Source of the DNA: Mucilaginibacter ginsenosidivorax
GTDB taxonomy: Bacteria > Bacteroidota > Bacteroidia > Sphingobacteriales > Sphingobacteriaceae
Direction of reading: 5' to 3'
Assembly: GCF_007971525.1 (NCBI RefSeq)
Contig: NZ_CP042437.1
Span: 4,712,001 to 4,776,000, forward strand
DNA: 64,000 nt
The position numbers and the translations under genes are program-made. The first letter of the stretch is position 1. Each line of letters starts with the position of its first letter. Shown piece after piece: positions 53,055-61,168 of this stretch. The notes beneath the pieces are model-generated. The model was not told the DNA's origin. It saw only the letters and a program-made list of their open reading frames with translations, and searched no databases.

Positions 53055-53180
53055 AGGGCCTTGATTTTTGAATTACCACTTAAAACTGCCTTTATTTAAT
53101 TGGGAGCCGGTTTTTTCTGTGTTTATAAATTTCCCCGGACAACAGTGATTTCAAATGATAAAATAATAGCTTGTTAAGCT

Positions 53181-53218
53181 AACAGGGTCCGGTTTCAAAA
53201 GAAGCCGGACCCTGTTCT
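53181..53218. terminator. Bidirectional hairpin between the IS and cysN
   Basis: AACAGGGTCCGG (53181-53192) pairs perfectly with CCGGACCCTGTT (53205-53216). It stands between convergent genes (manC and IS on plus, cysN on minus) and probably ends transcripts from both sides, although T tracts are weak. Confidence 0.75.
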
Positions 53219-53267
53219 TATCATCTGAAATTTAAAATCTGCACATCTGAAATCTGTACATCCGCAA

Positions 53268-54521
53268 TTACAGGGCGGGGGGCGCCAGCGTTCCGGCGGC
53301 CACGGTTTCATTGGTGGCTTCGTCAACCAAAATTAATGAGCCGGTAATACGGTTTTTGCGGTATTCATCAAAAACAAGTGGCTGGGTGGTGCGCAGGCGT
53401 ACACGGGCCATCTCGTTCATTTTAATATCCCCTGCATTTTCAAGCTTTTCCATGGTGTTAATGTCAAGCTTGTAATAAACTTCTTTTATAATGGCCATCA
53501 CCTCGCGGGTAGTATTTTTAAGATGATATTTGGCGCCCGGACGCGGGCCACGGGGACCCATCCAGCAAAGCATTACTTCCAGGTCCTGGCTTACAAATGG
53601 TTCGCTTTCATCTTTAACAATCATATCGCCACGACTTACATCAATGTCATCCTCCAGGGTAATAGATACCGACATTGGCGCGAAAGCTTCTTCAACAGGT
53701 CCTGAAAATGTATCGATTGATTTAATAGCCGATGTTAATCCCGAAGGCAATACCGTTATTTTATCACCGGGTTTAAATATGCCACCAGCAATACGGCCTG
53801 CATAGCCGCGATAATCATGATATTCGGCAGCATGCGGGCGAATCACGGTTTGTACCGGGAAACGCGCATCGGCATGGTTTTCATCACTCGCAATATGAAT
53901 GGTTTCTAACGTGTGCAGCAAACTTTCGCCTTTGTACCATGGCATGTTAACCGAATCGTTAACTACATTGTCGCCTTCAAGCGCGCTGATAGGCACAAAA
54001 CGGATGTCATTAACATCTATTTTGGCAGCAAAAGCTTTGTATTGCTCAACTACATTATTAAATACTTCCTCCGAGTAATCAACCAGATCCATTTTGTTGA
54101 TGCAAACGATGATGTGAGGGATTTTTAACAGCGACGCGATAAAAGAGTGACGGCAGGTTTGTTCAACAACACCTTTGCGGGCGTCTATAAGTACCAGGGC
54201 TAAGTTAGCTGTTGAGGCCCCGGTAACCATGTTACGGGTGTATTGAATATGGCCGGGGGTATCGGCAATAATAAATTTACGTTTTGGCGTGGCAAAATAG
54301 CGGTAAGCAACGTCAATGGTGATACCTTGTTCCCTTTCAGATCGCAGGCCATCCGTAAGCAGCGAAAGATCGATGTGCTGCAAGCCTTTCCTTTCGCTCG
54401 ATTGTTTTACGGCCTCCATCTGGTCTTCAAAAATAGATTTGGAGTCGTATAGTAACCGCCCTATGAGGGTGCTTTTTCCATCATCTACACTGCCGGCGGT
54501 TGTAAAACGTAATAGTTCCAT
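53268..54521 (-). CDS. cysN: Sulfate adenylyltransferase subunit 1 (GTPase)
   Basis: The 417-residue protein is an EF-Tu-like GTPase with GSVDDGKSTLIGRLLYDS (about 10-27), IADTPGHIQYTRNM (about 83-96) and NKMDLVD (about 146-152). It uses GTP hydrolysis to drive APS formation by CysD from ATP and sulfate. The fused APS-kinase (CysC) domain found in some CysN proteins is absent. It lies 73 bases downstream of cysD on the same strand. It could serve cysteine synthesis or sulfation of glycans. The window shows no cysC or cysH. Confidence 0.94.
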   Translation of the reverse strand: MELLRFTTAGSVDDGKSTLIGRLLYDSKSIFEDQMEAVKQSSERKGLQHIDLSLLTDGLRSEREQGITIDVAYRYFATPKRKFIIADTPGHIQYTRNMVTGASTANLALVLIDARKGVVEQTCRHSFIASLLKIPHIIVCINKMDLVDYSEEVFNNVVEQYKAFAAKIDVNDIRFVPISALEGDNVVNDSVNMPWYKGESLLHTLETIHIASDENHADARFPVQTVIRPHAAEYHDYRGYAGRIAGGIFKPGDKITVLPSGLTSAIKSIDTFSGPVEEAFAPMSVSITLEDDIDVSRGDMIVKDESEPFVSQDLEVMLCWMGPRGPRPGAKYHLKNTTREVMAIIKEVYYKLDINTMEKLENAGDIKMNEMARVRLRTTQPLVFDEYRKNRITGSLILVDEATNETVAAGTLAPPAL

Positions 54522-54594
54522 AATAATGAGGTACGTATGGCCTGTTGCCAGGTTGGCGTAGTATATTGTTGGCCAAAAAGCCTGTTAATTCAAT

Positions 54595-55500
54595 TTAAAA
54601 ATAGCCTTGTTTTTTCCTGTCTTCCATTGATGTATCCGAGCGTTTGTCGTCGCTGCGATTACCACGCTCTGTGCTGCGCGTGGCCGATACTTCGGCAACA
54701 ATTTTCTCCAGCGTATCTGCGTCCGATTCAATGCCACCGGTAATCGTTATATCGCCAAGGGTACGGAAACGCATCAGTTTATTCTCTACAAATTCGCCGT
54801 CGCGCAGAGATAAGAACTCCGATGCCGGCAACCAGGTGCCGTCGCGGTAAACCGCATTACGGTTATGTGCAAAGTATAGCGAAGGGATAGCAATGTTTTC
54901 CTGCAGGATGTAATTCCAGATATCCATCTCTGTCCAGTTGCTGATTGGGAATACCCTGAAATGTTCGCCCATGCGCTTGCGTCCGTTAAAAATATTCCAC
55001 AACTCCGGCCGTTGATTTTTTGGGTCCCACTGGCCAAACTCATCGCGGTGCGAAAAAAAGCGTTCTTTTGAACGTGCTTTTTCTTCATCGCGGCGGGCAC
55101 CGCCAATAGCAGCATCAATTTTATGATGTTCGATGGTATCTAATAACGATACAATTTGTAATTCGTTCCGGCTGGCGTTAATGCCGCTTTCTTCAACCGC
55201 GCGGCCTTTGTTGATGGCTTCCTGAACCGAGCCTACGATTAATTGTACACCCAGCCTCTCAACCAGCTGGTCCCTGAATTCCATAGTTTCGGGGAAATTA
55301 TGACCGGTGTCTATGTGGATAAGCGGCATAGGTATTTTGGCGGGCCAAAAAGCCTTTTGAGCCAGGTGAGTAACAACAATGGAGTCTTTACCGCCCGAAA
55401 ACAGTATTGCAGGGCGATCAAACTGGGCAACCACTTCCCTTATTACGTAAATGGCTTCCGATTCTAATTCCTGCAGATGGGTAAGATAATATTTGTGCAT
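54595..55500 (-). CDS. cysD: Sulfate adenylyltransferase subunit 2
   Basis: The 301-residue protein is a PP-loop ATP pyrophosphatase with ILFSGGKDSIVVTHLAQKAF (about 32-51), HIDTGHNFPETMEFRD (about 62-77) and the C-terminal TLGDITITGGIESDADT, typical of CysD. It transfers AMP from ATP to sulfate, making APS, in a complex with CysN. It is the first gene of the cysDN pair. A promoter should lie in the AT-rich stretch 55501-55600. Confidence 0.95.
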   Translation of the reverse strand: MHKYYLTHLQELESEAIYVIREVVAQFDRPAILFSGGKDSIVVTHLAQKAFWPAKIPMPLIHIDTGHNFPETMEFRDQLVERLGVQLIVGSVQEAINKGRAVEESGINASRNELQIVSLLDTIEHHKIDAAIGGARRDEEKARSKERFFSHRDEFGQWDPKNQRPELWNIFNGRKRMGEHFRVFPISNWTEMDIWNYILQENIAIPSLYFAHNRNAVYRDGTWLPASEFLSLRDGEFVENKLMRFRTLGDITITGGIESDADTLEKIVAEVSATRSTERGNRSDDKRSDTSMEDRKKQGYF

Positions 55501-55641
55501 GCTAATTTAAAAACCCGCTAAATCCACCTAAATTGTAGTACTTAGCATTTAAACTGCAATATTAGCAATTTTATACTAATGTTGAGGGTATTAAATGGAT
55601 TTTGACCGGGTTATACAACGCTGAAGTAACTGATTGAATTT

Positions 55642-56562
55642 TTAAGAAGTTTTTTCAACCGTTTCAATCATTTTTTCGATTAAATCCGGTGCTCCGGCAT
55701 CAAACCAAATAAACTGTTGATCCTTGCGAAACCAGGTGAGTTGCCTTTTGGCAAACCGGCGGGTGTTTTGCTTTATCATTTCAACCGCTTTGTCAAGCGT
55801 AGTATTACCATCTATGTAATCGAAAATTTCGGAATAACCTACCGTGTTCAGGGCGTTTAAATGACGATAGGGGAGCAATGACGTTACCTCGGGTAATAAG
55901 CCTTGCTGTAACATAATATCAACCCTGTAGTTAATGCGTTGGTACAATAACTCGCGTGGCATATTAAGGGCCAGTTTGATGATGTGGAACGGGCGCTTAT
56001 TAACAGCTGCCTGCCTATAGGATGAAATGGGGTTGCCGGTGCTTTCAAAAACTTCCAGCGCCCTGATAATGCGTTGCGGATTACCCAGGTCAACCTGGTT
56101 ATAGTAAACCGGGTCGGCCAGTTTTAACTTCTCCTGCAAATAATTAAGCCCTTTTTCTTCCAGCTCAAGGTTCAATTGTTCGCGGATAGCCGGATCGGCA
56201 GTTGGCAAATCATCAAAGCCTTCGCAAATAGCTTTAATGTACAGACCCGAGCCACCTGCCAAAACGACATAGTCATGCTTTTTAAAAAGCTCGTCGAGCA
56301 ATACAAGGCATTCCCTCTCAAAATCACCTACCGAAAAGGGCTCGGTTATAGAATGGGAATCAATAAAATAATGTTTTACCTGTGATAATTCTTCGGCGCT
56401 TGGTTTAGCCGTACCAATGCTCATTTCTCTGAAAAACTGCCTCGAATCGGCCGATACTACCACCGTATTGAAGTGCTTTGCCACCTCAATAGCCGCCGCC
56501 GTTTTGCCAGTGGCTGTAGGGCCGGCAATTACAATGAGGGTTTTTGTAGGTAAATGAGGCAT
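55642..56562 (-). CDS. miaA: tRNA dimethylallyltransferase
   Basis: The 306-residue protein has the P-loop LIVIAGPTATGKTAAA (about 8-23), SADSRQFFREMSIGTAKPS (about 38-56), YVVLAGGSGLYIKAICEG (about 97-114) and RRFAKRQLTWFRKD (about 271-284), the MiaA signatures. It adds the isopentenyl group to A37 of tRNAs reading U-starting codons. The start is set at 56562. A longer frame runs into the REP-like palindrome upstream (to 56643) and its translation is repeat-derived, so I reject that extension. Confidence 0.95.
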   Translation of the reverse strand: MPHLPTKTLIVIAGPTATGKTAAAIEVAKHFNTVVVSADSRQFFREMSIGTAKPSAEELSQVKHYFIDSHSITEPFSVGDFERECLVLLDELFKKHDYVVLAGGSGLYIKAICEGFDDLPTADPAIREQLNLELEEKGLNYLQEKLKLADPVYYNQVDLGNPQRIIRALEVFESTGNPISSYRQAAVNKRPFHIIKLALNMPRELLYQRINYRVDIMLQQGLLPEVTSLLPYRHLNALNTVGYSEIFDYIDGNTTLDKAVEMIKQNTRRFAKRQLTWFRKDQQFIWFDAGAPDLIEKMIETVEKTS

Positions 56563-56577
56563 GTTTAAATAAAATAT

Positions 56578-56660
56578 GTCATTGCGAGGAACGAAGCAAT
56601 CGCGAACTATGCAAATTCGCCATGAACGCGACGCGATTGCCACGCTTCGCTCGCAATGAC
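56578..56660. repeat. REP-like palindromic repeat, copy 1
   Basis: GTCATTGCGAGGAACGAAGC followed by AATCGCG at the left is mirrored by CGCGATTGCCACGCTTCGCT CGCAATGAC at the right, with small mismatches. This 'cattgcgag...gaagcaatc' palindrome is a widespread dispersed repeat. A second, better-paired copy is at 58908-58990. Confidence 0.92.
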
Positions 56661-56750
56661 ATAGTTGCTATGAGCATCTGAAGCCAAGACGTTATCCTCT
56701 TTTTAGGTATTACCTGCTAAATCCTCGCAATCATGGTGCTGAGATCGTCC

Positions 56751-57407
56751 TTAATAATCATCACCCCCACCACGATGTGGTTTGTCGTCATCGTCAAAGC
56801 CTTCATCGTCGGCAAATTCGTTACCAAATTCGTCGTCTTCTTCGTCTTCGGCAGCTTTTTCCTCGGGAAGGTCGGCGTCAATGTCGGTTACCTCCGAAAA
56901 ATCTTCGGCATCTTCCGGGTTATAGGCCATTTCATTTAAAAAGTCAAAATCTTCATCCGGTGCGGCAGCTGTTGCAGCAGGCGTAAATACATTGCCAAAT
57001 TGTTTTGGCGCCTCGCCAACTGATTTTATAACTGCGGGGTAGGTTGTTCCTGGTGTTTCGTCAAGAATAATTTTCATCAGCTCGACATGAAAATCAAAAG
57101 GACGGTCGAAGTTAAACGTATAATAAAATTTTTGATGCGGATCGTCAATAAAGCTCAGTAGCTTTACATTGGTCATGAGCGAAATGCCACGATCTTTTCT
57201 TTTTTGATTTGGCAAATAGGTAATTTCTTCGCCTTTCATCCACTGGTCGTTACTGATATAAAAAGACGATGGGAATTCGGGATTATAACCGGTTGACTGG
57301 TGTATTGCGCGGTGTAAATCTTCGAATGTCTGATTCGATTTTACATCAATTTCACGCATCACATCATCATAATCTTCGAAAGTAACCCTGAACCTGTATA
57401 GTGCCAT
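56751..57407 (-). CDS. pRiA4b ORF-3-like (IS1096 TnpR-type) protein with acidic tail
   Basis: The 218-residue protein starts MALYRFRVTFEDYDDVMREI, then TFEDLHRAIHQSTGY (about 27-41) and HQKFYYTFNFDRPFDFHVEL (about 91-110), the pattern of the plasmid pRiA4b ORF-3-like domain. The last 60 residues are extremely acidic (runs of Asp/Glu). The family is widespread in Bacteroidota outside mobile elements and its function is unknown. It is encoded between miaA and the CCA enzyme on the same strand, so a tRNA-related role is conceivable but unproven. Confidence 0.8.
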   Translation of the reverse strand: MALYRFRVTFEDYDDVMREIDVKSNQTFEDLHRAIHQSTGYNPEFPSSFYISNDQWMKGEEITYLPNQKRKDRGISLMTNVKLLSFIDDPHQKFYYTFNFDRPFDFHVELMKIILDETPGTTYPAVIKSVGEAPKQFGNVFTPAATAAAPDEDFDFLNEMAYNPEDAEDFSEVTDIDADLPEEKAAEDEEDDEFGNEFADDEGFDDDDKPHRGGGDDY

Positions 57408-57456
57408 TTTGTTAGTAAATTTTTAATGGGGACAAAAATAGTGTTTTAATTCAATT

Positions 57457-58863
57457 TCAGCTTGCCACAACTTTTAAGCCAATTTCTAAACCTTTGGCAA
57501 TTGTATAGCTGATGGCAGCTTCCCGTTCGTTCGGAATTTCGCCTTCCAGGATAGCTTCGCGTATCTGATTTTTGATAATTCCTACCTCGCGGCCTTCTTT
57601 TATGCCAAAAAGCTCCATAATATCCAGCCCGGTAACCGGCGGCTGCCAGTTACGGATGCTATCGCGTTCTTCAACATCTTTTAATTTTTGTTGAACAAGC
57701 TCAAAATTGTTACGGTATTTTTTAACCTTGTATTCGTTTTTTGTGGTGATGTCTGCTTTACACAACAACATTAGCCCTTCGATGTCATCTCCCGCTTCAA
57801 AAAGCAAGCGCCGCACTGCCGAATCTGTCACAATAGATTGCGAGAGCACTATGGGCCTTAAATGCAGCTGTACCAGTTTTTGCACCTGTTTCATTTTTTC
57901 GTTAAGGGGCAATTTTAACTGGGCGAATATTTTAGGCACCATGCGCGCGCCGCGGTCTTCATGGCCATGAAATGTCCAGCCGTGGCCGGGTTCAAAGCGC
58001 TTGGTGGCGGGCTTGGCAATATCGTGTAAAATAGCGGCCCAGCGTAGCCAAAGGTCGTCGGTGGTTTCGCAAATGTTATCAAGCACCTGTAGGGTATGGT
58101 AAAAATTATCCTTGTGGCCTTTGCCGTCAATATAATCAACACCGTAAAGGCCGGCCATCAACGGGAATATTTTATGCAATAAGCCGGTATCAAACAAATA
58201 ATTGAACCCAATGGAAGGGACTTTAGATAGGATGATCTTATTCAGTTCGTCAGTTATACGCTCCTGCGATATAATGGCAATCCTATCTACATTGTTTTTT
58301 ATAGCAGTAACGGCCTCGTCGTCTATCCTGAAATTAAGCTGCGATGCAAACCTGATGGCACGCATCATGCGCAAAGGGTCGTCAGAGAAAGTTTCCACCG
58401 GGTTTAGCGGTGTGCGGATCAGTTTGTTTTGTAAATCGGTAATGCCGCCAAATGGGTCAAGCAGTTGGCCAAAAGTTTCCGGGTTAAGGGATATGGCCAA
58501 CGCGTTGATGGTAAGGTCGCGGCGTTTTTGATCGTCTTCCAACGTCCCATTTTCAACAATAGGCTTACGCGAGTCGCGGCGGTACGATTCTTTGCGGGCG
58601 CCCACAAACTCAACCTCCAGGTCCTGGTATTTGAGCGATGCAGTGCCAAAGTTTTTATAAACAGCAACTTTTACCTTCAGCTTTGCACCCACGGCCTCGG
58701 CAAAATCAATCCCGTTACCTATAATTACAATATCTATATCTTTTGACGGGCGGTCCAAAAAAATATCACGCACAAAACCACCAATAGCATACACCTGTAC
58801 ATTATGCTGCGCAGCAAGTTTTGAGATAACAGAAAATACAGGATGCCGCAGGTGATCTTTCAT
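57457..58863 (-). CDS. CCA-adding tRNA nucleotidyltransferase with HD domain
   Basis: The 468-residue protein has an N-terminal class II nucleotidyltransferase head, VYAIGGFVRDIFLDRPSKDIDIVII (about 24-48) with the two metal-binding Asp, an RDLTINALAI segment (about 114-123), and a metal-dependent HD domain (AAILHDIAKPATKRF, about 245-259; HEDRGARM). It completes or repairs the 3' CCA of tRNAs. This matters here because the five tRNA genes in the window do not encode CCA. Such CCA/HD fusions are the common Bacteroidota form. Confidence 0.93.
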   Translation of the reverse strand: MKDHLRHPVFSVISKLAAQHNVQVYAIGGFVRDIFLDRPSKDIDIVIIGNGIDFAEAVGAKLKVKVAVYKNFGTASLKYQDLEVEFVGARKESYRRDSRKPIVENGTLEDDQKRRDLTINALAISLNPETFGQLLDPFGGITDLQNKLIRTPLNPVETFSDDPLRMMRAIRFASQLNFRIDDEAVTAIKNNVDRIAIISQERITDELNKIILSKVPSIGFNYLFDTGLLHKIFPLMAGLYGVDYIDGKGHKDNFYHTLQVLDNICETTDDLWLRWAAILHDIAKPATKRFEPGHGWTFHGHEDRGARMVPKIFAQLKLPLNEKMKQVQKLVQLHLRPIVLSQSIVTDSAVRRLLFEAGDDIEGLMLLCKADITTKNEYKVKKYRNNFELVQQKLKDVEERDSIRNWQPPVTGLDIMELFGIKEGREVGIIKNQIREAILEGEIPNEREAAISYTIAKGLEIGLKVVAS

Positions 58864-59347
58864 AGTTTTTTAAAATCCTTAGCAGCTATTCAATTGATTT
58901 GATTCGACCGTCATTGCGAGGTACGAAGCAATCTCCGAATTGCAAATCCGCCCGAATAGTTTGGGATTGCTTCGTACCTCGCAATGACGGTGTTTTGTTT
59001 AGATGACCGCTAAGTAAACACAAAGGTAATGCTAAAATCTAAACTCTAAATTTTAAACGTTAAAAGCTGCACGGCAATGCATAAAATTGGGTTAACATAA
59101 CTTAACACATTTCAGATATTTATTTTATATTTACTTTGTAATCAATAGTTTGTGTTTTATCATGGTTAACATGAAAACTGACGTATAGCGCAATTCAGGC
59201 CATCAAAATATTTGAGCCTGTTTAACCTTACCGCGATTGAGAACGCATAATTCCTGATTTTTGAAAAACGATCATTTTGCGGCATTAACAATTATCTTTG
59301 TGCTGTTCTATACATACAACTTACAACTTATAACATACAACTTTCAC
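58864..59347. other. Divergent intergenic region with a REP-like palindrome
   Basis: This 484-base gap between the CCA gene (minus) and the aminotransferase gene (plus) holds REP-like copy 2 at 58908-58990 and is otherwise AT-rich. A TTACTTTG near 59133 resembles a -7 element. The last part (59305-59347) is made of ACAACTTA-type words. No extra gene is supported. Confidence 0.55.
58908..58990. repeat. REP-like palindromic repeat, copy 2
   Basis: A 26-bp arm (58908-58933, beginning CCGTCATTGCGAGGTACGAA) is perfectly complementary to 58965-58990, with a 31-base loop. It is the same family as the copy at 56578-56660. Confidence 0.95.
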
Positions 59348-60538
59348 ATGTCTACTCTCCGTCAGCTTTTTTTGGCTAATAACGCGCAAACTACCGGCTT
59401 TCCTTTATTGCTGGAGTTTGAGCGCGCCGAGGGTATTTATATGTACGATGCATCGGGCAGGGCGTTTATTGACCTGATATCGGGTATTGGGGTAAGCAGC
59501 CTTGGGCATGGCAACCCTTATGTAAAGGAGGCCATTAAACAGCAGGTTGATAAATACATGCACCTGATGGTTTATGGCGAGTTTGTGCAAACACCGCAGG
59601 TAATGTTTGCACATAAACTGGTATCATTATTACCTGATAGTTTGCAATCGGTATATTTTACCAATTCGGGCGCCGAGGCGGTGGAGGGCGCGTTGAAGTT
59701 AGCTAAACGATTTAGCGGCAGGCAACAGATCATCGCCTGCCACAATTCGTACCATGGCAGCACCCACGGCGCTTTAAGCGTAATGGGTAATGAGGAGTTT
59801 AAGCAAGCGTATCGCCCATTGCTACCCGGGGTAGGTTTCATCAATTTTAACAATACCGATGACCTGCAATTAATAACCAACAAAACCGCATGCGTTATTA
59901 TGGAAACCGTGCAGGGCGAAGCTGGTGTGCGGGTACCAGATAGCAGCTATATGCAAGCTTTGCGCAAGCGTTGCGATGAAACGGGTGCATTGTTGATTTT
60001 AGATGAAATTCAGGCTGCATTTGGGCGTACCGGAAAGTTGTTTGCTTTTGAGCACTTTGGCATAGTACCCGATATTTTGTTGCTGGCCAAAGCGCTGGGC
60101 GGCGGTATGCCGATAGGTGCGTTTATTGCATCAACTCCAATTATGGCTGCGTTAAAAGATAACCCTATCCTGGGCCATATAACCACGTTTGGGGGCCACC
60201 CGGTGTGCTGCGCGGCAGGCCTGGCAGCATTGGATGTATTGATTAATGACAACCTTGTGCCTGGAGTAGCCCAAAAAGAAGCCCTGTTCCGTAAGCTACT
60301 GGTACACCCGGCCATTAAAGCGGTGCGCGGCAAAGGCCTGATGCTGGCCGTTGAACTGGAAAACTTTGACCTGAATAAGAAAATAATAGACCGTTGTATT
60401 CAAAACGGTGTAATAACCGATTGGTTTTTACATTGCAGCAACTCCATGCGGCTGGCACCACCACTCATTATCCAGCCCCGCGAGATAGAAAAGGCCTGCG
60501 CGGTGATTATAGAAGCAATAGGGCATTATACTAACTGA
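59348..60538 (+). CDS. Class III (acetylornithine/4-aminobutyrate type) aminotransferase
   Basis: The 396-residue PLP enzyme has DLISGIGVSSLGHGNP (about 38-53), NSGAEAVEGALKLAKRF (about 107-123), ILDEIQAAFGRTGKLFAFEHFG (about 217-238) and the PLP-lysine segment LLAKALGGGMPIGAF (about 246-260). It transfers an amino group between an omega-amino or ornithine-like donor and 2-oxoglutarate. Substrate cannot be set from sequence. ATG 59348 (MSTLRQLFLANNAQ) is chosen. An upstream TTG at 59261 would add a hydrophobic, low-complexity extension made by AT-rich repeats. No argJ/argC neighbour is present. Confidence 0.9.
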   Translation: MSTLRQLFLANNAQTTGFPLLLEFERAEGIYMYDASGRAFIDLISGIGVSSLGHGNPYVKEAIKQQVDKYMHLMVYGEFVQTPQVMFAHKLVSLLPDSLQSVYFTNSGAEAVEGALKLAKRFSGRQQIIACHNSYHGSTHGALSVMGNEEFKQAYRPLLPGVGFINFNNTDDLQLITNKTACVIMETVQGEAGVRVPDSSYMQALRKRCDETGALLILDEIQAAFGRTGKLFAFEHFGIVPDILLLAKALGGGMPIGAFIASTPIMAALKDNPILGHITTFGGHPVCCAAGLAALDVLINDNLVPGVAQKEALFRKLLVHPAIKAVRGKGLMLAVELENFDLNKKIIDRCIQNGVITDWFLHCSNSMRLAPPLIIQPREIEKACAVIIEAIGHYTN

Positions 60539-61168
60539 CCCGTTAAGAAAAAAGCCCCGGGGCGGGCTATAAGTTATTGTTGCGCCCAATTTTTGAGTAT
60601 ATTTGTTGTAAAGGTTCTGCACAGTAGGGAAACAGAGAAGATGTTCTTCTTGTTACTAAGTCTTCCTGATATCATATTGGCTTTTTTACATTTTTTGTAA
60701 ACAGGTTTTCGCTTTTAAATTACATCATAAGTTAATTATCTACTGTTTGTTTGGCCGCAAAGGCGGGATAAAAGTGTGTGAAAGGTGTGTTGTAAAAAGG
60801 TGGGTTGGGTTATAGTTTGGTGTGTGTAAGTTGCATTAAAATTTATAACGAAAGCGCCCTGTTGCCTGCGGCCTTTTAAGGTACGGTGAACAAGCGGCCG
60901 GCTTATAATTAAATTTAATAAGCAGATTCCTATACAGCCTTTGGTAACTTTTATGTAACGAATATTGAATAATACCTCATAATATTTTGTTTGAATTAAA
61001 CTGGTATGGTTTATGCATTTATAGAATAATCATATAAAAAAATGCTGTAAAGGCCTTTAAACAGGGAAATAAGAACATTAATGCACTTTTTTATGGTCAC
61101 AAATTAAACAGCCGGCTTGCTATCGCTGTTTATGCACACAACTACAAGTTTTAACACGCTATCGAATT
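60539..61168. other. Long AT-rich spacer without genes
   Basis: This 630-base gap has no convincing ORF. A GC-rich short palindrome (AAGCCCCGGGGCGGGCT, about 60552-60568) just after the aminotransferase stop may act in termination. A 13-base word (GTTGCCTGCGGCC, 60861-60873) is shared in reverse with the repeat at 520-532. The end is AT-rich and should carry the promoter of the GT4 fusion gene. Confidence 0.5.

Larger units (their letters stand above)
51751..53157 (+). mobile_element. IS4-family insertion sequence with 29-bp perfect inverted ends
   Basis: CATTTGAAATCACTGTTGTC... at 51751-51779 is an exact inverted copy of 53129-53157. The IS proper probably begins at CACTGTTGTCCGG (51761) and ends at CCGGACAACAGTG (53147). 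The outer nine bases would then be a target duplication ATTTGAAAT/ATTTCAAAT (51752-51760 and 53148-53156) that is near-palindromic with one central mismatch. It carries one intact transposase gene and an anti-readthrough hairpin near the left end, so it looks recent and functional. Confidence 0.9.

Noticed and set aside
56563..56643. A longer miaA start
   Set aside because: The extra 27 codons are translated from the REP-like palindrome. The Met at 56562 directly precedes the conserved P-loop.
59261..59347. A longer aminotransferase start at TTG
   Set aside because: The extension is hydrophobic low-complexity from repeat words (TTACAACTTA). The family starts at the ATG at 59348.
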